Assembly (NCBI RefSeq): GCF_017495225.1
Contig: NZ_JAFEIG010000007.1
Coordinates: 124,001 to 188,000 of the forward strand
Direction: 5' to 3'
DNA length: 64,000 bases
From: Daejeonella sp.
GTDB lineage: Bacteria > Bacteroidota > Bacteroidia > Sphingobacteriales > Sphingobacteriaceae
How positions within the stretch are numbered: the stretch's first letter is position 1; each line of letters opens with the position of its first letter. The translations under genes were made by a program, and so were the position numbers. Below, piece by piece: positions 8,607 through 18,325 of this stretch. The notes beneath the pieces are model-generated. The model made no database searches. It saw only the letters and a program-made list of their open reading frames with translations, and had not been told where the DNA came from.

Positions 8607-9746
8607 CTACTTTACAGTTTGAACAAGACCTTCATCATTCAGAGAGAATGTATTTTTATCACTACCGATATACACCATGAACTGTCTGCTAGTTGCTTCC
8701 ATCCAGAGCTTATTTTCAATACCTTTAAGATTAAAAGTACTGTCCTGAATGCCCAATTGACTTAGATTTGACGCATAGGTCTTATTTTTTTGCAAATATT
8801 CTTTCTGAAGATAATAAACATGCCACAGATGTTTTTTTTGGTCTTCAGAATATGGGATTGAATAATTAATAGTCTTAGCACCATCTTCAGGTTTACTGAA
8901 GAATAAATAGCCCCAACGCTCTGGAAAATGCATATTAACTACTCCTTGTGGAGACCAAACCCAATTATGTTCAGGAAGTACTTTAGCATTGGAATCCTTC
9001 AATTTGACATATTTACCATCCTTAATTTCTGTTAGCCACTGTACTCTTGAAAAATTAATACGCCAAAATTCACCATTGAGAGGAACTTTGGGATTAACAC
9101 CAATAGTTACGGCGCCAAAAGGAATAAATATTTCTGTAGTCCAGCCTTTATCTATATCACTAGGGTCGTTTATTGTGCCCTGAACATCCACAGCCCACTT
9201 CATACCTGGTGCATTATAAACAATCATAGGGCCGCTACTATTTCGATATGGTTTTGGCATGAACAAATCGAACATGGTATTTAAAGCATTTATTTCAAAC
9301 TCATAATATTGATGAGTATCGTTACTGGGATCTATAAAAATTTCGAAATCATTATCGTAAAAAACGATATCATCATAATTTTTTAGGTTTGCCCAAACGT
9401 GAGGATCGAGTAATTCGGCAGCAATATAAAGTCCTTTATCATCCCATGTCATTTTAGTGCGGGTATTCCATAAAGGCAGAGGTTTTTTGTCGCCCTCAAT
9501 ATCCGCGAAATTATCTGTCCATGGTATATTTTGCCATAACTCATCATCCAATTTCCCATCAATTATAGGCGCTTTTGCATTATAAACTACGGTATATTGC
9601 TTAGGATTTGTGAAAAGATGCTCCATTCCAGAGAAATTTGATTGAGCAAAAGAAGAATAAATTTGAGAAATGAAGAATAGACTTAGAAGTTTAAAGATAT
9701 TTGGGGTAGAAAGGGAAATTGGAACCATTTGATAATTTTTAAACAA
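8607..9746 (-). CDS. Exported carbohydrate-binding (CBM9-like) protein
   Basis: A 379-residue exported protein with a hydrophobic signal ending near SFAQS (residues ~15-36; translation may start at the methionine at residue 7). Residues ~52-265 match the CBM9-like fold: APIIDGKLDDELWQ, WDDKGLYIAAEL, DNDFEIFIDPSNDTHQYYEFEINA and GWTTEIFIPF. In Bacteroidota such proteins are periplasmic or outer-surface and of mostly unknown ligand. The gene diverges from the M28 peptidase gene across 162 bases and stands alone. Binding to sugar is inferred from the fold only. Confidence 0.78.
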   Translation of the reverse strand: MFKNYQMVPISLSTPNIFKLLSLFFISQIYSSFAQSNFSGMEHLFTNPKQYTVVYNAKAPIIDGKLDDELWQNIPWTDNFADIEGDKKPLPLWNTRTKMTWDDKGLYIAAELLDPHVWANLKNYDDIVFYDNDFEIFIDPSNDTHQYYEFEINALNTMFDLFMPKPYRNSSGPMIVYNAPGMKWAVDVQGTINDPSDIDKGWTTEIFIPFGAVTIGVNPKVPLNGEFWRINFSRVQWLTEIKDGKYVKLKDSNAKVLPEHNWVWSPQGVVNMHFPERWGYLFFSKPEDGAKTINYSIPYSEDQKKHLWHVYYLQKEYLQKNKTYASNLSQLGIQDSTFNLKGIENKLWMEATSRQFMVYIGSDKNTFSLNDEGLVQTVK

Positions 9747-9908
9747 TGAAAATTAACAAGAATTATTGAAAAATTATAAAAACCATAACAATAATACAAA
9801 ATGAACAAAGATTAGCACTATTGTAATATTTACATAGCTTAATCTTCCTATCAAAGCTTTTTTATATCTTAGATAAGATAACCTAATTTTATTAGACCAA
9901 TTAATTCC

Positions 9909-11462
9909 ATGAGAAAATCATTTTACCTTCTATCACTTTCCTTGATATTATCGGGAAGTCAAATTTATGCCCAGAGTAAAGATCCTGTAGTACAGGCTAT
10001 TATCAAAGAGGCGAGTGAAAATTCACAATTAAAAAAATTAGCACATGAGCTAACTGATGGTGTTGGACCAAGGCTTGTTGGAACTCCACAAATGAAGCAA
10101 GCACATGATTGGGCAGTTTCAAAATACCAGAGCTGGGGCATTTCTGCTAAGAATGAGCAGTGGGGCGAATGGCGTGGCTGGGAACGAGGAATTACCCATA
10201 TTGATATGGTTCATCCACGCGTAAAATCTCTTGAGGGAATGCAATTAGCGTGGAGTCCTTCTACTTCAGGTAAAACCGTAACTGGCGAGACAATTATCAT
10301 CGCAGATCTTGCTGATTCGGTTGCTTTTAAAAACTGGCTACCATCAGTAAAAGGAAAATTTGTAATGATTTCTATGCAACAGCCTACTGGTAGAGATGAT
10401 AAAAATTGGGAAGAATTTGGCACCAAAGAATCTTTCGAAAAAATGAAGGCTGAGCGCACGAAAGCTGGTGCTGAATGGAGAAATCGTTTAAGCAAAACTG
10501 GATTAAGTGGAAAAAATCTTGCTTTAGCACTTGAAAAAGCAGGTGCTGCTGGTGTTATCACCTCAAACTGGTCGGCGGGTTTTGGCGTAAACAAAATTTT
10601 TAGCGCTCAAACAACAAAAATTCCGACTATAGATATTGCTCTTGAAGATTATGGCATGCTATACCGACTAGCTGAATCAGGTGTTGGACCGAAAATCAGT
10701 GTTCGCACCGATTCAAAAGAATTGGGTATGGTTCCAACATTCAATACTATTGCTGAAATTAAAGGGACAGAAAAGCCTGAGGAATATGTTATTCTTTCAG
10801 CACACTTCGATTCTTGGGATGGTGGAACTGGAGCAACTGATAATGCTACTGGAACAATCACCATGCTTGAAGCAATGAGAATATTGAAAAAAGTGTATCC
10901 AAACCCAAAGAGAACAATCCTTGTTGGGCATTGGGGTAGCGAAGAGCAAGGTTTAAATGGTTCAAGAGCATTTGTTGCAGATCATCCTGAAATTGTAAAA
11001 AATATACAAGCTGTTTTCAATCAAGATAATGGAACAGGAAGAGTAGTAGATCTTTCAGGTCAAGGCTTTTTACATGCTTATGACTACCTAAACAAATGGT
11101 TAAACCCTGTTCCTTCAGCCATCCGCTCTGAGATAAAATCAAATTTCCCAGGCAGCCCTAGCGGTGGTGGTTCTGATTATGCTTCCTTTGTAGCAGCAGG
11201 CGCTCCAGCATTCTCTTTAAGCTCACTAAGCTGGTCTTACGGAAACTATACTTGGCATACCAATCGCGATACTTATGATAAAATAGTATTTGATGATGTT
11301 CAAAACAATGCCATTTTAACTGCGATATTAACTTATATGGCTAGTGAAGATCCTGAAAGAGCTTCAAATGAAAAGAGTGTTTTACCTATCAACCCTCGCT
11401 CAGGCGAGAGAACTAATTGGCCAACCACACGTGAGCCAACTCGTAAAGGTGGAGTAAATTAA
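9909..11462 (+). CDS. Secreted M28-family zinc aminopeptidase with PA domain
   Basis: A 517-residue exported peptidase with a signal peptide through ~residue 21 (IYAQS). The first half has a PA-like lid; the M28 catalytic core begins near residue 290. Visible di-zinc ligands are LSAHFDSWDGG (His and Asp), GSEEQG (catalytic Glu and Glu ligand), FNQDNGTG (Asp) and WHTNRDTYD (His near residue 450). It probably trims peptides in the periplasm or outside the cell. The gene is monocistronic and ends at a perfect hairpin shared with the convergent radical SAM gene. Confidence 0.9.
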   Translation: MRKSFYLLSLSLILSGSQIYAQSKDPVVQAIIKEASENSQLKKLAHELTDGVGPRLVGTPQMKQAHDWAVSKYQSWGISAKNEQWGEWRGWERGITHIDMVHPRVKSLEGMQLAWSPSTSGKTVTGETIIIADLADSVAFKNWLPSVKGKFVMISMQQPTGRDDKNWEEFGTKESFEKMKAERTKAGAEWRNRLSKTGLSGKNLALALEKAGAAGVITSNWSAGFGVNKIFSAQTTKIPTIDIALEDYGMLYRLAESGVGPKISVRTDSKELGMVPTFNTIAEIKGTEKPEEYVILSAHFDSWDGGTGATDNATGTITMLEAMRILKKVYPNPKRTILVGHWGSEEQGLNGSRAFVADHPEIVKNIQAVFNQDNGTGRVVDLSGQGFLHAYDYLNKWLNPVPSAIRSEIKSNFPGSPSGGGSDYASFVAAGAPAFSLSSLSWSYGNYTWHTNRDTYDKIVFDDVQNNAILTAILTYMASEDPERASNEKSVLPINPRSGERTNWPTTREPTRKGGVN

Positions 11463-11468
11463 TTTTTT

Positions 11469-11507
11469 AATGTTGGCAGGGTGTTGATTTATCGCCCTGC
11501 CAACATT
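11469..11507. terminator. Bidirectional terminator
   Basis: A perfect 13-bp inverted repeat (AATGTTGGCAGGG and CCCTGCCAACATT) around a 13-base loop lies between convergent genes. It overlaps the last base or so of the radical SAM stop codon. T-runs on either side are weak (TTTATAAT on +, TTAAAAAATT on -). Confidence 0.75.
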
Positions 11508-13753
11508 TATAATACTAATAAATCAGACTGCTGACGTAGTGTATTTATTGCTTTCCCATACCAAAAAGGCTCAAAATCAAGCCCTAAACCCGCTTCAAAA
11601 TCTTCTTTTGCTTTTTTAAAGGTCATTAATTCTGTCGAATCTGTAGAACACATTGGTATAAATTTATAGAGCCATTCTCCCTGCTCTTTTTCGATTTGAA
11701 TACTAAAACTTTCTCTTTTATTAAAAAATTTAAGTTCAGACATTTCCCATTGCCTACCTTTTTTGCTTTTAGTAAAATATGAAATTTCGGGTTTGGCACC
11801 TAGCCAAACAATCTTAGCATCTGGTTTAATTAGAAAAGTATCCTCAGTAGATAAACACTTAAAAATATATTGTGGATCAACTTTTGTCTTGGGTACTTTA
11901 TGTTCAAACCACTCTTGCAATGGATAATCAAAACAAATACCATGCATATAATTAAACAATGATTTTTTAAGTCCGTAGCTAAAAAGCTCATGATCCGTAC
12001 CTGTTTTATCAATATGTACAATGTCATTATTCGCAAATGTTCCAGTCGATCCACAAGCTTTTTCAACCTTGAAATTTTCGGGGTACATGCCTACTGGACT
12101 ATGAGCAGTCATGGCAAATTGATGCCAAAATGCCGATTGCAATACTCCAGCTTCAAACATCTGTCTTACCATTTCGAGTGAATCGATAGTTTCTTGAGCA
12201 GTTTGCGTAGGGAAACCATACATCAAATAAGCGTGCACCATAACCCCCGATTCGGTAAAATTATGACATACCCGAGCTACCTGCTCTACGGTAACACCTT
12301 TTTGAATGAGTTCCAGTAAACGGTCGGACGCTACTTCTAAGCCCCCAGAAACGGCAATACAACCTGAAGCTTTCAATAAAGAACAAAGATCCTTGGTAAA
12401 ACTCTTTTCAAAGCGAATGTTAGTCCACCAAGTAACCGTTAACTTACGCCTCAAAATTTCAAGCGCCAAAGAGCGCATTAATGCTGGAGGTGCGGCTTCA
12501 TCCACAAAATGAAAACCACGCTCACCTGTTTGCGCAATCATTTGCTCCATTCGATCGCAGAGTAAAGAAGCCGCAATAGGCTCATATATTTTGATGTAAT
12601 CGAGCGAAATATCACAGAATGTGCATTTACCCCAATAGCAGCCATGGGCCATGGTGAGTTTATTCCACCTGCCATCACTCCACATACGGTGCATCGGGTT
12701 AACCACCTCAATTACAGATATATACTGACCCATCAATAGGTCTGAATAATCAGGAGTGCCCGTTTCAAATTGTTTATAATCTGGCGATTTACTGCTATTG
12801 CAATACCTTACTTCTCCATCAATCAGTACAAAAGTTCTTTTTAAATCAGAAATTTCACGCTTCCCATCCAACAATTCAATTAAATGCTCAACAGGAGCTT
12901 CCCCATCATCGAGACAAATAAAATCTAAGAACTCAAATACACGAGCATCAGAGATTGAACGTAATTCGGTATTGGGAAAGCCACCACCCATCGCAATTTT
13001 TACTTGCGGATATTCCATTTTAAGCCATTGAGCAATTCGGAAGGCAGCATATAAATTCCCCGGAAAGGGAACCGATAATGAAACCATTTCAGGATTCACT
13101 ACGTTCATTTTCTCTTCCAACAATCTAATTAAAATCTTGTCGGTGAAGGTTAAATCCCCTTGTAAAGCTTCGTAAAGCTCATCGAAGCTATTAGCAGAAC
13201 GCCCTAAACGCTCGGCATACCTGCTAAAACCAAAATTAGGATCTACACATTCTACAATAAAATCAGAAATATCTTCCAAGAAAAGAGTGGCAAGGTGTTT
13301 GGCTTTATCTTGCGTACCCATGGTTCCAAAGGCCCAATCGAGCTCCTCCATTTGTTCAAAACGGGATGCTTCGGGTAGAAAATCTTCCTGACAAATAAGA
13401 TGTGATAATGTTGGATTATGACCTTGTAAAAATGAAATTACCGCATCAATTTTGTGGATATAATGCTCTTTGAGGGCAAAAATTCGCTTTGCATTATCCG
13501 TTAATTCCTCATGAGGGATTTTAATTTCATTGAAAAGATTTTCTAGACCAGCTCTAGAAAAAAGGGCTAAAATAACTTCAATCCCAAGATCTGCTTGAAA
13601 AGCTGAAATACCTTTTGTATTCAGAAAACCCTTTAAATAAGCTGTTGCCGGATAGGGCGTATTAAGCTGAGTGAAGGGCGGAGTTATTAAAAATATCTTA
13701 TTTGCCAATTTGTTATTAATTGAATGTTTAATCCTGCATAAAAACAATTTCAA
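11507..13753 (-). CDS. B12-binding-domain radical SAM protein
   Basis: A 748-residue cytoplasmic protein. Residues ~18-300 look like a cobalamin-binding-type domain with VSLSVPFPGN and AMGGGFPNTEL but no DxHxxG base-on motif. The radical SAM core follows from ~365. The cluster cysteines are C372, C377 and C380 in HGCYWGKCTFCD, a CX4CX2C spacing instead of the canonical CX3CX2C. GGLEVASDRLLELIQKGV and VMVHAYLMYGFPTQT fit later strands of the SAM barrel. A C-terminal ~150 residues is unassigned. Substrate unknown; methyltransfer or ring chemistry are possibilities. No helpful neighbour is present. The start could be a few codons downstream. Confidence 0.78.
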   Translation of the reverse strand: MKLFLCRIKHSINNKLANKIFLITPPFTQLNTPYPATAYLKGFLNTKGISAFQADLGIEVILALFSRAGLENLFNEIKIPHEELTDNAKRIFALKEHYIHKIDAVISFLQGHNPTLSHLICQEDFLPEASRFEQMEELDWAFGTMGTQDKAKHLATLFLEDISDFIVECVDPNFGFSRYAERLGRSANSFDELYEALQGDLTFTDKILIRLLEEKMNVVNPEMVSLSVPFPGNLYAAFRIAQWLKMEYPQVKIAMGGGFPNTELRSISDARVFEFLDFICLDDGEAPVEHLIELLDGKREISDLKRTFVLIDGEVRYCNSSKSPDYKQFETGTPDYSDLLMGQYISVIEVVNPMHRMWSDGRWNKLTMAHGCYWGKCTFCDISLDYIKIYEPIAASLLCDRMEQMIAQTGERGFHFVDEAAPPALMRSLALEILRRKLTVTWWTNIRFEKSFTKDLCSLLKASGCIAVSGGLEVASDRLLELIQKGVTVEQVARVCHNFTESGVMVHAYLMYGFPTQTAQETIDSLEMVRQMFEAGVLQSAFWHQFAMTAHSPVGMYPENFKVEKACGSTGTFANNDIVHIDKTGTDHELFSYGLKKSLFNYMHGICFDYPLQEWFEHKVPKTKVDPQYIFKCLSTEDTFLIKPDAKIVWLGAKPEISYFTKSKKGRQWEMSELKFFNKRESFSIQIEKEQGEWLYKFIPMCSTDSTELMTFKKAKEDFEAGLGLDFEPFWYGKAINTLRQQSDLLVL

Positions 13754-13850
13754 TCAAAGGTATTGTAAATAAATTAGATGGAGCATGCATCCCAAAAATT
13801 ATGGAATATTCCTTTTTTAGCCTTATAAATTTCAATAATCTGCTTTTTCG

Positions 13851-13858
13851 TATCTTTG
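13851..13858 (+). promoter_or_regulatory. Predicted -7 box of the cvfB-like gene
   Basis: TATCTTTG matches the Bacteroidota -7 consensus TAnnTTTG exactly and would give a short leader of about 17 bases before the ATG at 13880. An upstream TTTC around 13830 could act as the -33 element. Confidence 0.6.
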
Positions 13859-13879
13859 CAGGATATTTAAGCAGAAAAC

Positions 13880-14719
13880 ATGATAGAGATCGGAAAGTTT
13901 AACGAATTAAGGTTTACAAAAAAGACTGAGGCCGGTCTCATTTTAACAGATGGGGAGAAAGAAGTGCTCCTGCCCTTTGTTAATGCTCCTGAGGATGCTC
14001 AAATTGGGGATAACCTCCATGTTTTTACATACATTCACAGCGATGGTAGAATAATGGCTACCACAGAAACCCCGATTGCACAAGTAGATGAGTTTGCATT
14101 ACTTACTGTTGTTGATGTAACAGAACAAGGTGCTTTTATGGACATGGGTATCGGTAAAGATGTATTTGTGCCAGAGCGCGAGCAGAAGCGCCCAATGCAA
14201 ATCGGACAAAAATATGTTGTTTATCTATATACCGATGAACGCAGTGATCGCATTACAGCATCTTCTCGCTTAAGCGATTTTATTGATCAGGATGAGCATG
14301 ATTTGGAAGAAGGAGATGAAGTTCGCTTATTAATTACTGAAGAAAGTGATTTAGGATATAGTGCCATCATCAACCAAAGATTTATGGGTTTATTATACCA
14401 TAATGAAGTTTTTGAAGATTTAAAACCAGGTGATCAAAAAAGAGGTTGGATTAAAAAAATTAGAGAAGGCAATAAAATTGATTTGAGCCTTCAAGTGATT
14501 GGATTTAAGCATATTCTCGATCTTAAAGATAGCTTGATGATTGAGCTTGAAGAGTGCGGTGGATCGATTGCTTTAGGTGATAAAAGTTCACCAGAAGATA
14601 TTTATAACCGATTGAAAATTAGCAAGAAAGCGTTTAAAAAGGCTGCAGGAAGCTTATATAAAGAAAGATTAGTAGAGATTTCAGATTTTGAAATTAAACT
14701 AGTCCCGAAAGCTCGCTAA
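13880..14719 (+). CDS. CvfB-like S1 RNA-binding protein
   Basis: A 279-residue cytoplasmic protein with the layout of CvfB/YitL proteins: tandem S1-type beta-barrels (FALLTVVDVTEQGAFMDMGIGKDVFVP near residues 73-100 is the clearest; a further one around residues 145-215 with GYSAIINQRFMGLLYHNEVF) and a C-terminal winged-helix segment (SPEDIYNRLKISKKAFKKAAGSLYKE). Family members bind RNA and influence virulence or competence genes in Gram-positive bacteria; the role here is unknown. A consensus promoter and a strong terminator flank the gene, so it is monocistronic. Confidence 0.85.
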   Translation: MIEIGKFNELRFTKKTEAGLILTDGEKEVLLPFVNAPEDAQIGDNLHVFTYIHSDGRIMATTETPIAQVDEFALLTVVDVTEQGAFMDMGIGKDVFVPEREQKRPMQIGQKYVVYLYTDERSDRITASSRLSDFIDQDEHDLEEGDEVRLLITEESDLGYSAIINQRFMGLLYHNEVFEDLKPGDQKRGWIKKIREGNKIDLSLQVIGFKHILDLKDSLMIELEECGGSIALGDKSSPEDIYNRLKISKKAFKKAAGSLYKERLVEISDFEIKLVPKAR

Positions 14720-14726
14720 AACTATT

Positions 14727-14758
14727 AAAAAAGGCTCTAATAAATTAGAGCCTTTTTA
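14727..14758. terminator. Bidirectional terminator
   Basis: GGCTCTAAT and ATTAGAGCC form a 9-bp stem flanked by AAAAAA on the left and TTTTTATTT on the right. It serves the CvfB-like gene (+) and the convergent MaoC gene (-). Confidence 0.88.
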
Positions 14759-14782
14759 TTTAAGACAAATTTTATAGCGTTC

Positions 14783-15244
14783 TTACTCTGTAAAATGGTA
14801 AAGAAATACCACATCCCCTTTAAATGCGGGCTTTGCCTGACCAACAATTTCGAGCTCGGCACCAATTGTAGCCTTGCAAACACCTCTAAGATTTACAATA
14901 GAAACAAGAGTTGCCCTTAAACGCACTTCACTATCCACAAGTACTGGCTGGCCAAATTTTAGGTTATCAATCCCATAATTGATTTCCATCTTTAAATTTT
15001 GTACATCAACCACTTGCTTCCATAAGTAGGGAATAAGCGAAAGCGTTAAATAGCCATGCGCAATAGTAGCTTTAAATGGCCCCTCGTTTGCTGCACGCTC
15101 CGGATCAGTATGAATCCACTGATGATCAAGTGTGGCATCAGCAAATTGCCCTATTTGCTCCTGTGTGATTTTATGCGCTTCGGAAACACCTAACTCTTTA
15201 CCCAAAAAAGACTCAAACTCATTGAAATTTCTAATAATCTGCAT
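14783..15244 (-). CDS. MaoC-family (R)-enoyl-CoA hydratase/dehydratase
   Basis: A 153-residue single hot-dog protein. The hydratase-2 signature is visible as DATLDHQWIHTDPERA followed by TIAHGYLTLSL, containing the Asp and His expected for catalysis. Such enzymes hydrate trans-2-enoyl-CoA to the (R)-3-hydroxy form, or take part in dicarboxylic or branched acyl-CoA pathways. The gene stands alone, with 209 bases of apparent non-coding sequence upstream, and its exact substrate cannot be read from the sequence. Confidence 0.85.
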   Translation of the reverse strand: MQIIRNFNEFESFLGKELGVSEAHKITQEQIGQFADATLDHQWIHTDPERAANEGPFKATIAHGYLTLSLIPYLWKQVVDVQNLKMEINYGIDNLKFGQPVLVDSEVRLRATLVSIVNLRGVCKATIGAELEIVGQAKPAFKGDVVFLYHFTE

Positions 15245-15453
15245 AAAAAATATGTTTTGTAAAATAGAATTAAGGTCAAATTTTGCTCAAAATAGCAAAT
15301 TTGATTTTCCCTAGCATTAATTAAGCATTAAAAAATCAGTCTTGAAACGGATTTTCGTTGAATATAAAAAGAATATCGAATTAATATTAATTAAAAAGAA
15401 ATATTTTTTATTAGATGAATGGCTGTTTAGAAATTCGTTCACTCTAAAAAATA

Positions 15454-16848
15454 TCATTTTAAACCTAAAGCTATTTCGCGCGCCTTAGTAGTGGTATAAT
15501 ATTTCGCAATCATATTGGGCACTTCCCATTCTGGCAATTTTCCATCCTTTAAAAATTGGAGATATTTTGTTGTTACTTGGGCAAAATGATCCTCATGACT
15601 TACTTTATAAGTATCAGGAATAATTACCTCCCAGCCATTCGCTACTTTTTTAAGTTCAAGGCCTAGATATTGTTTTTGAATTTGTTTTAAGTCGGCCATT
15701 AGTGCCTTTTCAAACAATTTCAAATCTGTATTTTCTCTCGGCTCAATGTACAAAGCAGGTTTAAAGTTTTGTTCCTTACCCTGCTTAATGATTACACTAG
15801 CCTTGGTGCCTCTCATCACAGAGAAGTGAGTATCGCCAGTCCCTTCGGGTGCTTGAAAATCCCAGGTAACTGATATTTTAGCATGAATGCCTTTTAGACG
15901 ATAATTGATTTCACCATTCGAGTAGGGACTTAAAATTCCATTTTTCACATCTGATTTCAGAAATTCAGGAAATTCCTTTTTCTGCGTAACCTTTTCGAAT
16001 TGCTCTGCATTTATGCTTGTCTGCCATCTTCTAGCTGAGACAATCTCAATATCTTTCTTATAATCTAAAATTTGATTGGGAAAACATTCCCATTGCACCA
16101 AATCAACAAGGTGCGTGGTGATATCCGTGATACCTTCACCTTGTTGTTTCACATCAAAAAACCATGTTGGTCTAACCAAAGGTTTTCCCGATACATTTTT
16201 ATAAAAATGATGCACACTTACTTTAGTTACGGAAGGGTTTTCAGGGCTACCCTTTTCGAGCTGACCAAATGCCGAAAGATGCGCAAACTCCTTCTGAAGC
16301 ATGGTGTTAATCTCATACCTTTCGGTCATGATATCATATAAAAGAACATTATTTTTTTTAGCACTTTCAAAAGCTTGAACAAGTTTATTGAAACCATCTA
16401 GATCAATTGCCATGGGCTTATCGGCAAGAACATGGAGACCAGCTTCTACAGATTTGGCGATATAATCAGTCTTCCTTTGATTATTACCGGCAATAACTAC
16501 CACATTTCCAGCCTTTTCGGATAACATTTTATCCAAAAAATCAGGGCCTGTATAAATTTTCTCTTGCCACAGCGTGGGATTTTCTGGACGTGAATTATAG
16601 CCATCTACCAAATTAAGGTGCGATTTTAATTCTTGACCCTCAGGGGCATAAACGTGAACCACAGAATCTACATTCTCGTACATTGACTTCTGTACCAAGG
16701 CCGAGTGGAAATGCCCGGGGTCGAGCGTAATCAATTTTATTTTATCGATACTTTGGCTAGATGATTGGTTATTTTTAGTTGTGCAGCCAAAAGAGATTAT
16801 CATCACGAAATTTATAAAAAGAAGGTTTTTAAGATTAATTTTTATCAT
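15454..16848 (-). CDS. Putative lipoprotein Gfo/Idh/MocA-family oxidoreductase
   Basis: A 464-residue protein. Residues 1-22 are a hydrophobic signal ending FGC, a plausible though imperfect lipobox, so it may be anchored in the periplasm. The dinucleotide fold follows, with LVDGYN, NVVVIAGNNQRKTDYIAKSV and the family motif HVLADKPMAI (EKP replaced by DKP). This is the last gene of a minus-strand run uxaC-ExuT-like-Gfo/Idh-Gfo/Idh-Gfo/Idh. It probably oxidises or reduces a sugar or uronate derivative. Exported Gfo/Idh enzymes with bound NAD are known, for example CAZy GH109. Substrate unknown. Confidence 0.72.
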   Translation of the reverse strand: MIKINLKNLLFINFVMIISFGCTTKNNQSSSQSIDKIKLITLDPGHFHSALVQKSMYENVDSVVHVYAPEGQELKSHLNLVDGYNSRPENPTLWQEKIYTGPDFLDKMLSEKAGNVVVIAGNNQRKTDYIAKSVEAGLHVLADKPMAIDLDGFNKLVQAFESAKKNNVLLYDIMTERYEINTMLQKEFAHLSAFGQLEKGSPENPSVTKVSVHHFYKNVSGKPLVRPTWFFDVKQQGEGITDITTHLVDLVQWECFPNQILDYKKDIEIVSARRWQTSINAEQFEKVTQKKEFPEFLKSDVKNGILSPYSNGEINYRLKGIHAKISVTWDFQAPEGTGDTHFSVMRGTKASVIIKQGKEQNFKPALYIEPRENTDLKLFEKALMADLKQIQKQYLGLELKKVANGWEVIIPDTYKVSHEDHFAQVTTKYLQFLKDGKLPEWEVPNMIAKYYTTTKAREIALGLK

Positions 16849-16922
16849 TTTTCAAAAATTTTTAAGCAATATCATTTCCAAACAAATGAAATTTTATAAG
16901 TGTTAGAATTCCCTGCAAAAGC

Positions 16923-18272
16923 CTAAACCTTAGGCTCCCAACCTTTTTGATATTCTCTAGTCCACAGTTTCATAGCCTTAGGATCATTCAAAATACGGCC
17001 ATTCATAGGGTCAACCTGAAGGGTTTTACCGCTACGTTGAGCAATATTGCCCAACTGGCATAAAAGTGTGCTCTTATGGCCTCCATCGATGTCGGAAGCC
17101 AAGGGCTCTCCATGTTTTATTGCGGCAAAGAAATTCTGAAGGTGAAAAGCATCCAATTGTTGCGATGGATTACTTAGATTATTAGGATCTACCTTCACCT
17201 CATTTTTGACTTCCTTGATTAGATTATTTTTAAGATCAAATACCTTGTAGGAATTACCAGCACCAATCACCATGGTGCCATTTTCGGCATAGAAAATTAC
17301 GCCAACTGTACTTCCTTCAATTGGGAAAGGGTTGCAGCTTCTGCCTTCCCAGCTGATGGTGGATTTATTGTCAAACTCAATGGTAATATTTTGTGTATCG
17401 GGAGTTTCCCAATCATCTTGATAGCGGTATCTACCACCAGCGGAGCTCACCTTTGTTGGATAATCCACTTGTAATCCCCAACGCGCCAAATCAATCATGT
17501 GCGTTCCATTATTTAATGATTCGCCGGTGCCCCAATGCCAAAACCAATGCCAATTATAATGAATCAAATTATCCTTAAACTCCCGCCTCGGTGCTGGTCC
17601 TTGCCATAAATCATAATCAAGCCAGTCGGGCACAGGCGCAACTTTACCAACTCCAATAGATGGGCGATTATTGCTATACCAGGTTTTTGCATAGTAAGGG
17701 CGACCGATAATTCCGGCATGCAACTCCTTAATTGCGGAGTGAATATTTGGCCATGATCGTCGCTGGTTGCCCATTTGAATAATATTTTTATACTTATTTA
17801 CTGCGGCAACAAGCATTTCTCCTTCATGGGGATTATGGCTACATGGTTTTTCAAGATACACATGCTTTCCGGCGGCAGAGGCTAATAATGCAGCTGGGGC
17901 ATGCCAATGATCGGGAGCAGCAATCACTAAGGCATCCAAATCTTTATCTTCCAATGATTTTCTGAAATCAGCCTGAGCTTTAGGTGTAATCCCTTGAATT
18001 TGAGCTACATTGGCAATGCATTTATCTGCAGCACGTTTATCTACATCATTAATATATCGGACTTCACAATTCTTTTGAGCCGCAAAATTTGAGGCTAGGG
18101 CTAAACCGCGGCTGTTGACCCCCATCACAGCTACTTGGATACGCTCATTAGCACCAAGAATTCGGGCATAGCTTTTAGCACTAAAGCTAGGCAAAACACC
18201 TCCAAAAGAAAGCACTGCAGCTCCTGTTAATGTTTTTTTGATAAATTTTCTGCGGTTTTCAGAATTTTCCAT
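16923..18272 (-). CDS. TAT-exported Gfo/Idh/MocA-family oxidoreductase
   Basis: A 449-residue protein with a twin-arginine leader NRRKFIKK followed by a hydrophobic stretch (residues 6-32). This is typical of Gfo/Idh proteins that fold with NAD(P) in the cytoplasm before export. VAVMGVNSRGLAL is the nucleotide loop, APDHWHAPAALLA the family segment and HVYLEKPCSHN the EKP motif with the conserved lysine. The C-terminal half has the expected open-faced sheet. Second of three oxidoreductases downstream of the ExuT-like carrier and UxaC, so a role in uronate or sugar-acid conversion is inferred. Confidence 0.8.
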   Translation of the reverse strand: MENSENRRKFIKKTLTGAAVLSFGGVLPSFSAKSYARILGANERIQVAVMGVNSRGLALASNFAAQKNCEVRYINDVDKRAADKCIANVAQIQGITPKAQADFRKSLEDKDLDALVIAAPDHWHAPAALLASAAGKHVYLEKPCSHNPHEGEMLVAAVNKYKNIIQMGNQRRSWPNIHSAIKELHAGIIGRPYYAKTWYSNNRPSIGVGKVAPVPDWLDYDLWQGPAPRREFKDNLIHYNWHWFWHWGTGESLNNGTHMIDLARWGLQVDYPTKVSSAGGRYRYQDDWETPDTQNITIEFDNKSTISWEGRSCNPFPIEGSTVGVIFYAENGTMVIGAGNSYKVFDLKNNLIKEVKNEVKVDPNNLSNPSQQLDAFHLQNFFAAIKHGEPLASDIDGGHKSTLLCQLGNIAQRSGKTLQVDPMNGRILNDPKAMKLWTREYQKGWEPKV

Positions 18273-18325
18273 TTCGATATTTTTCAGAAAAGGTAAACGA
18301 TAAATTTTATTTCAGAATAATTGAT

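Noticed and set aside
8607..9746. Glycoside hydrolase for the CBM9-like protein
   Set aside because: No catalytic domain is visible, only the CBM9-like sandwich.
10211..10594. 127-residue minus-strand ORF within the M28 peptidase gene
   Set aside because: Shadow of a strongly conserved gene on the other strand; no recognisable family.
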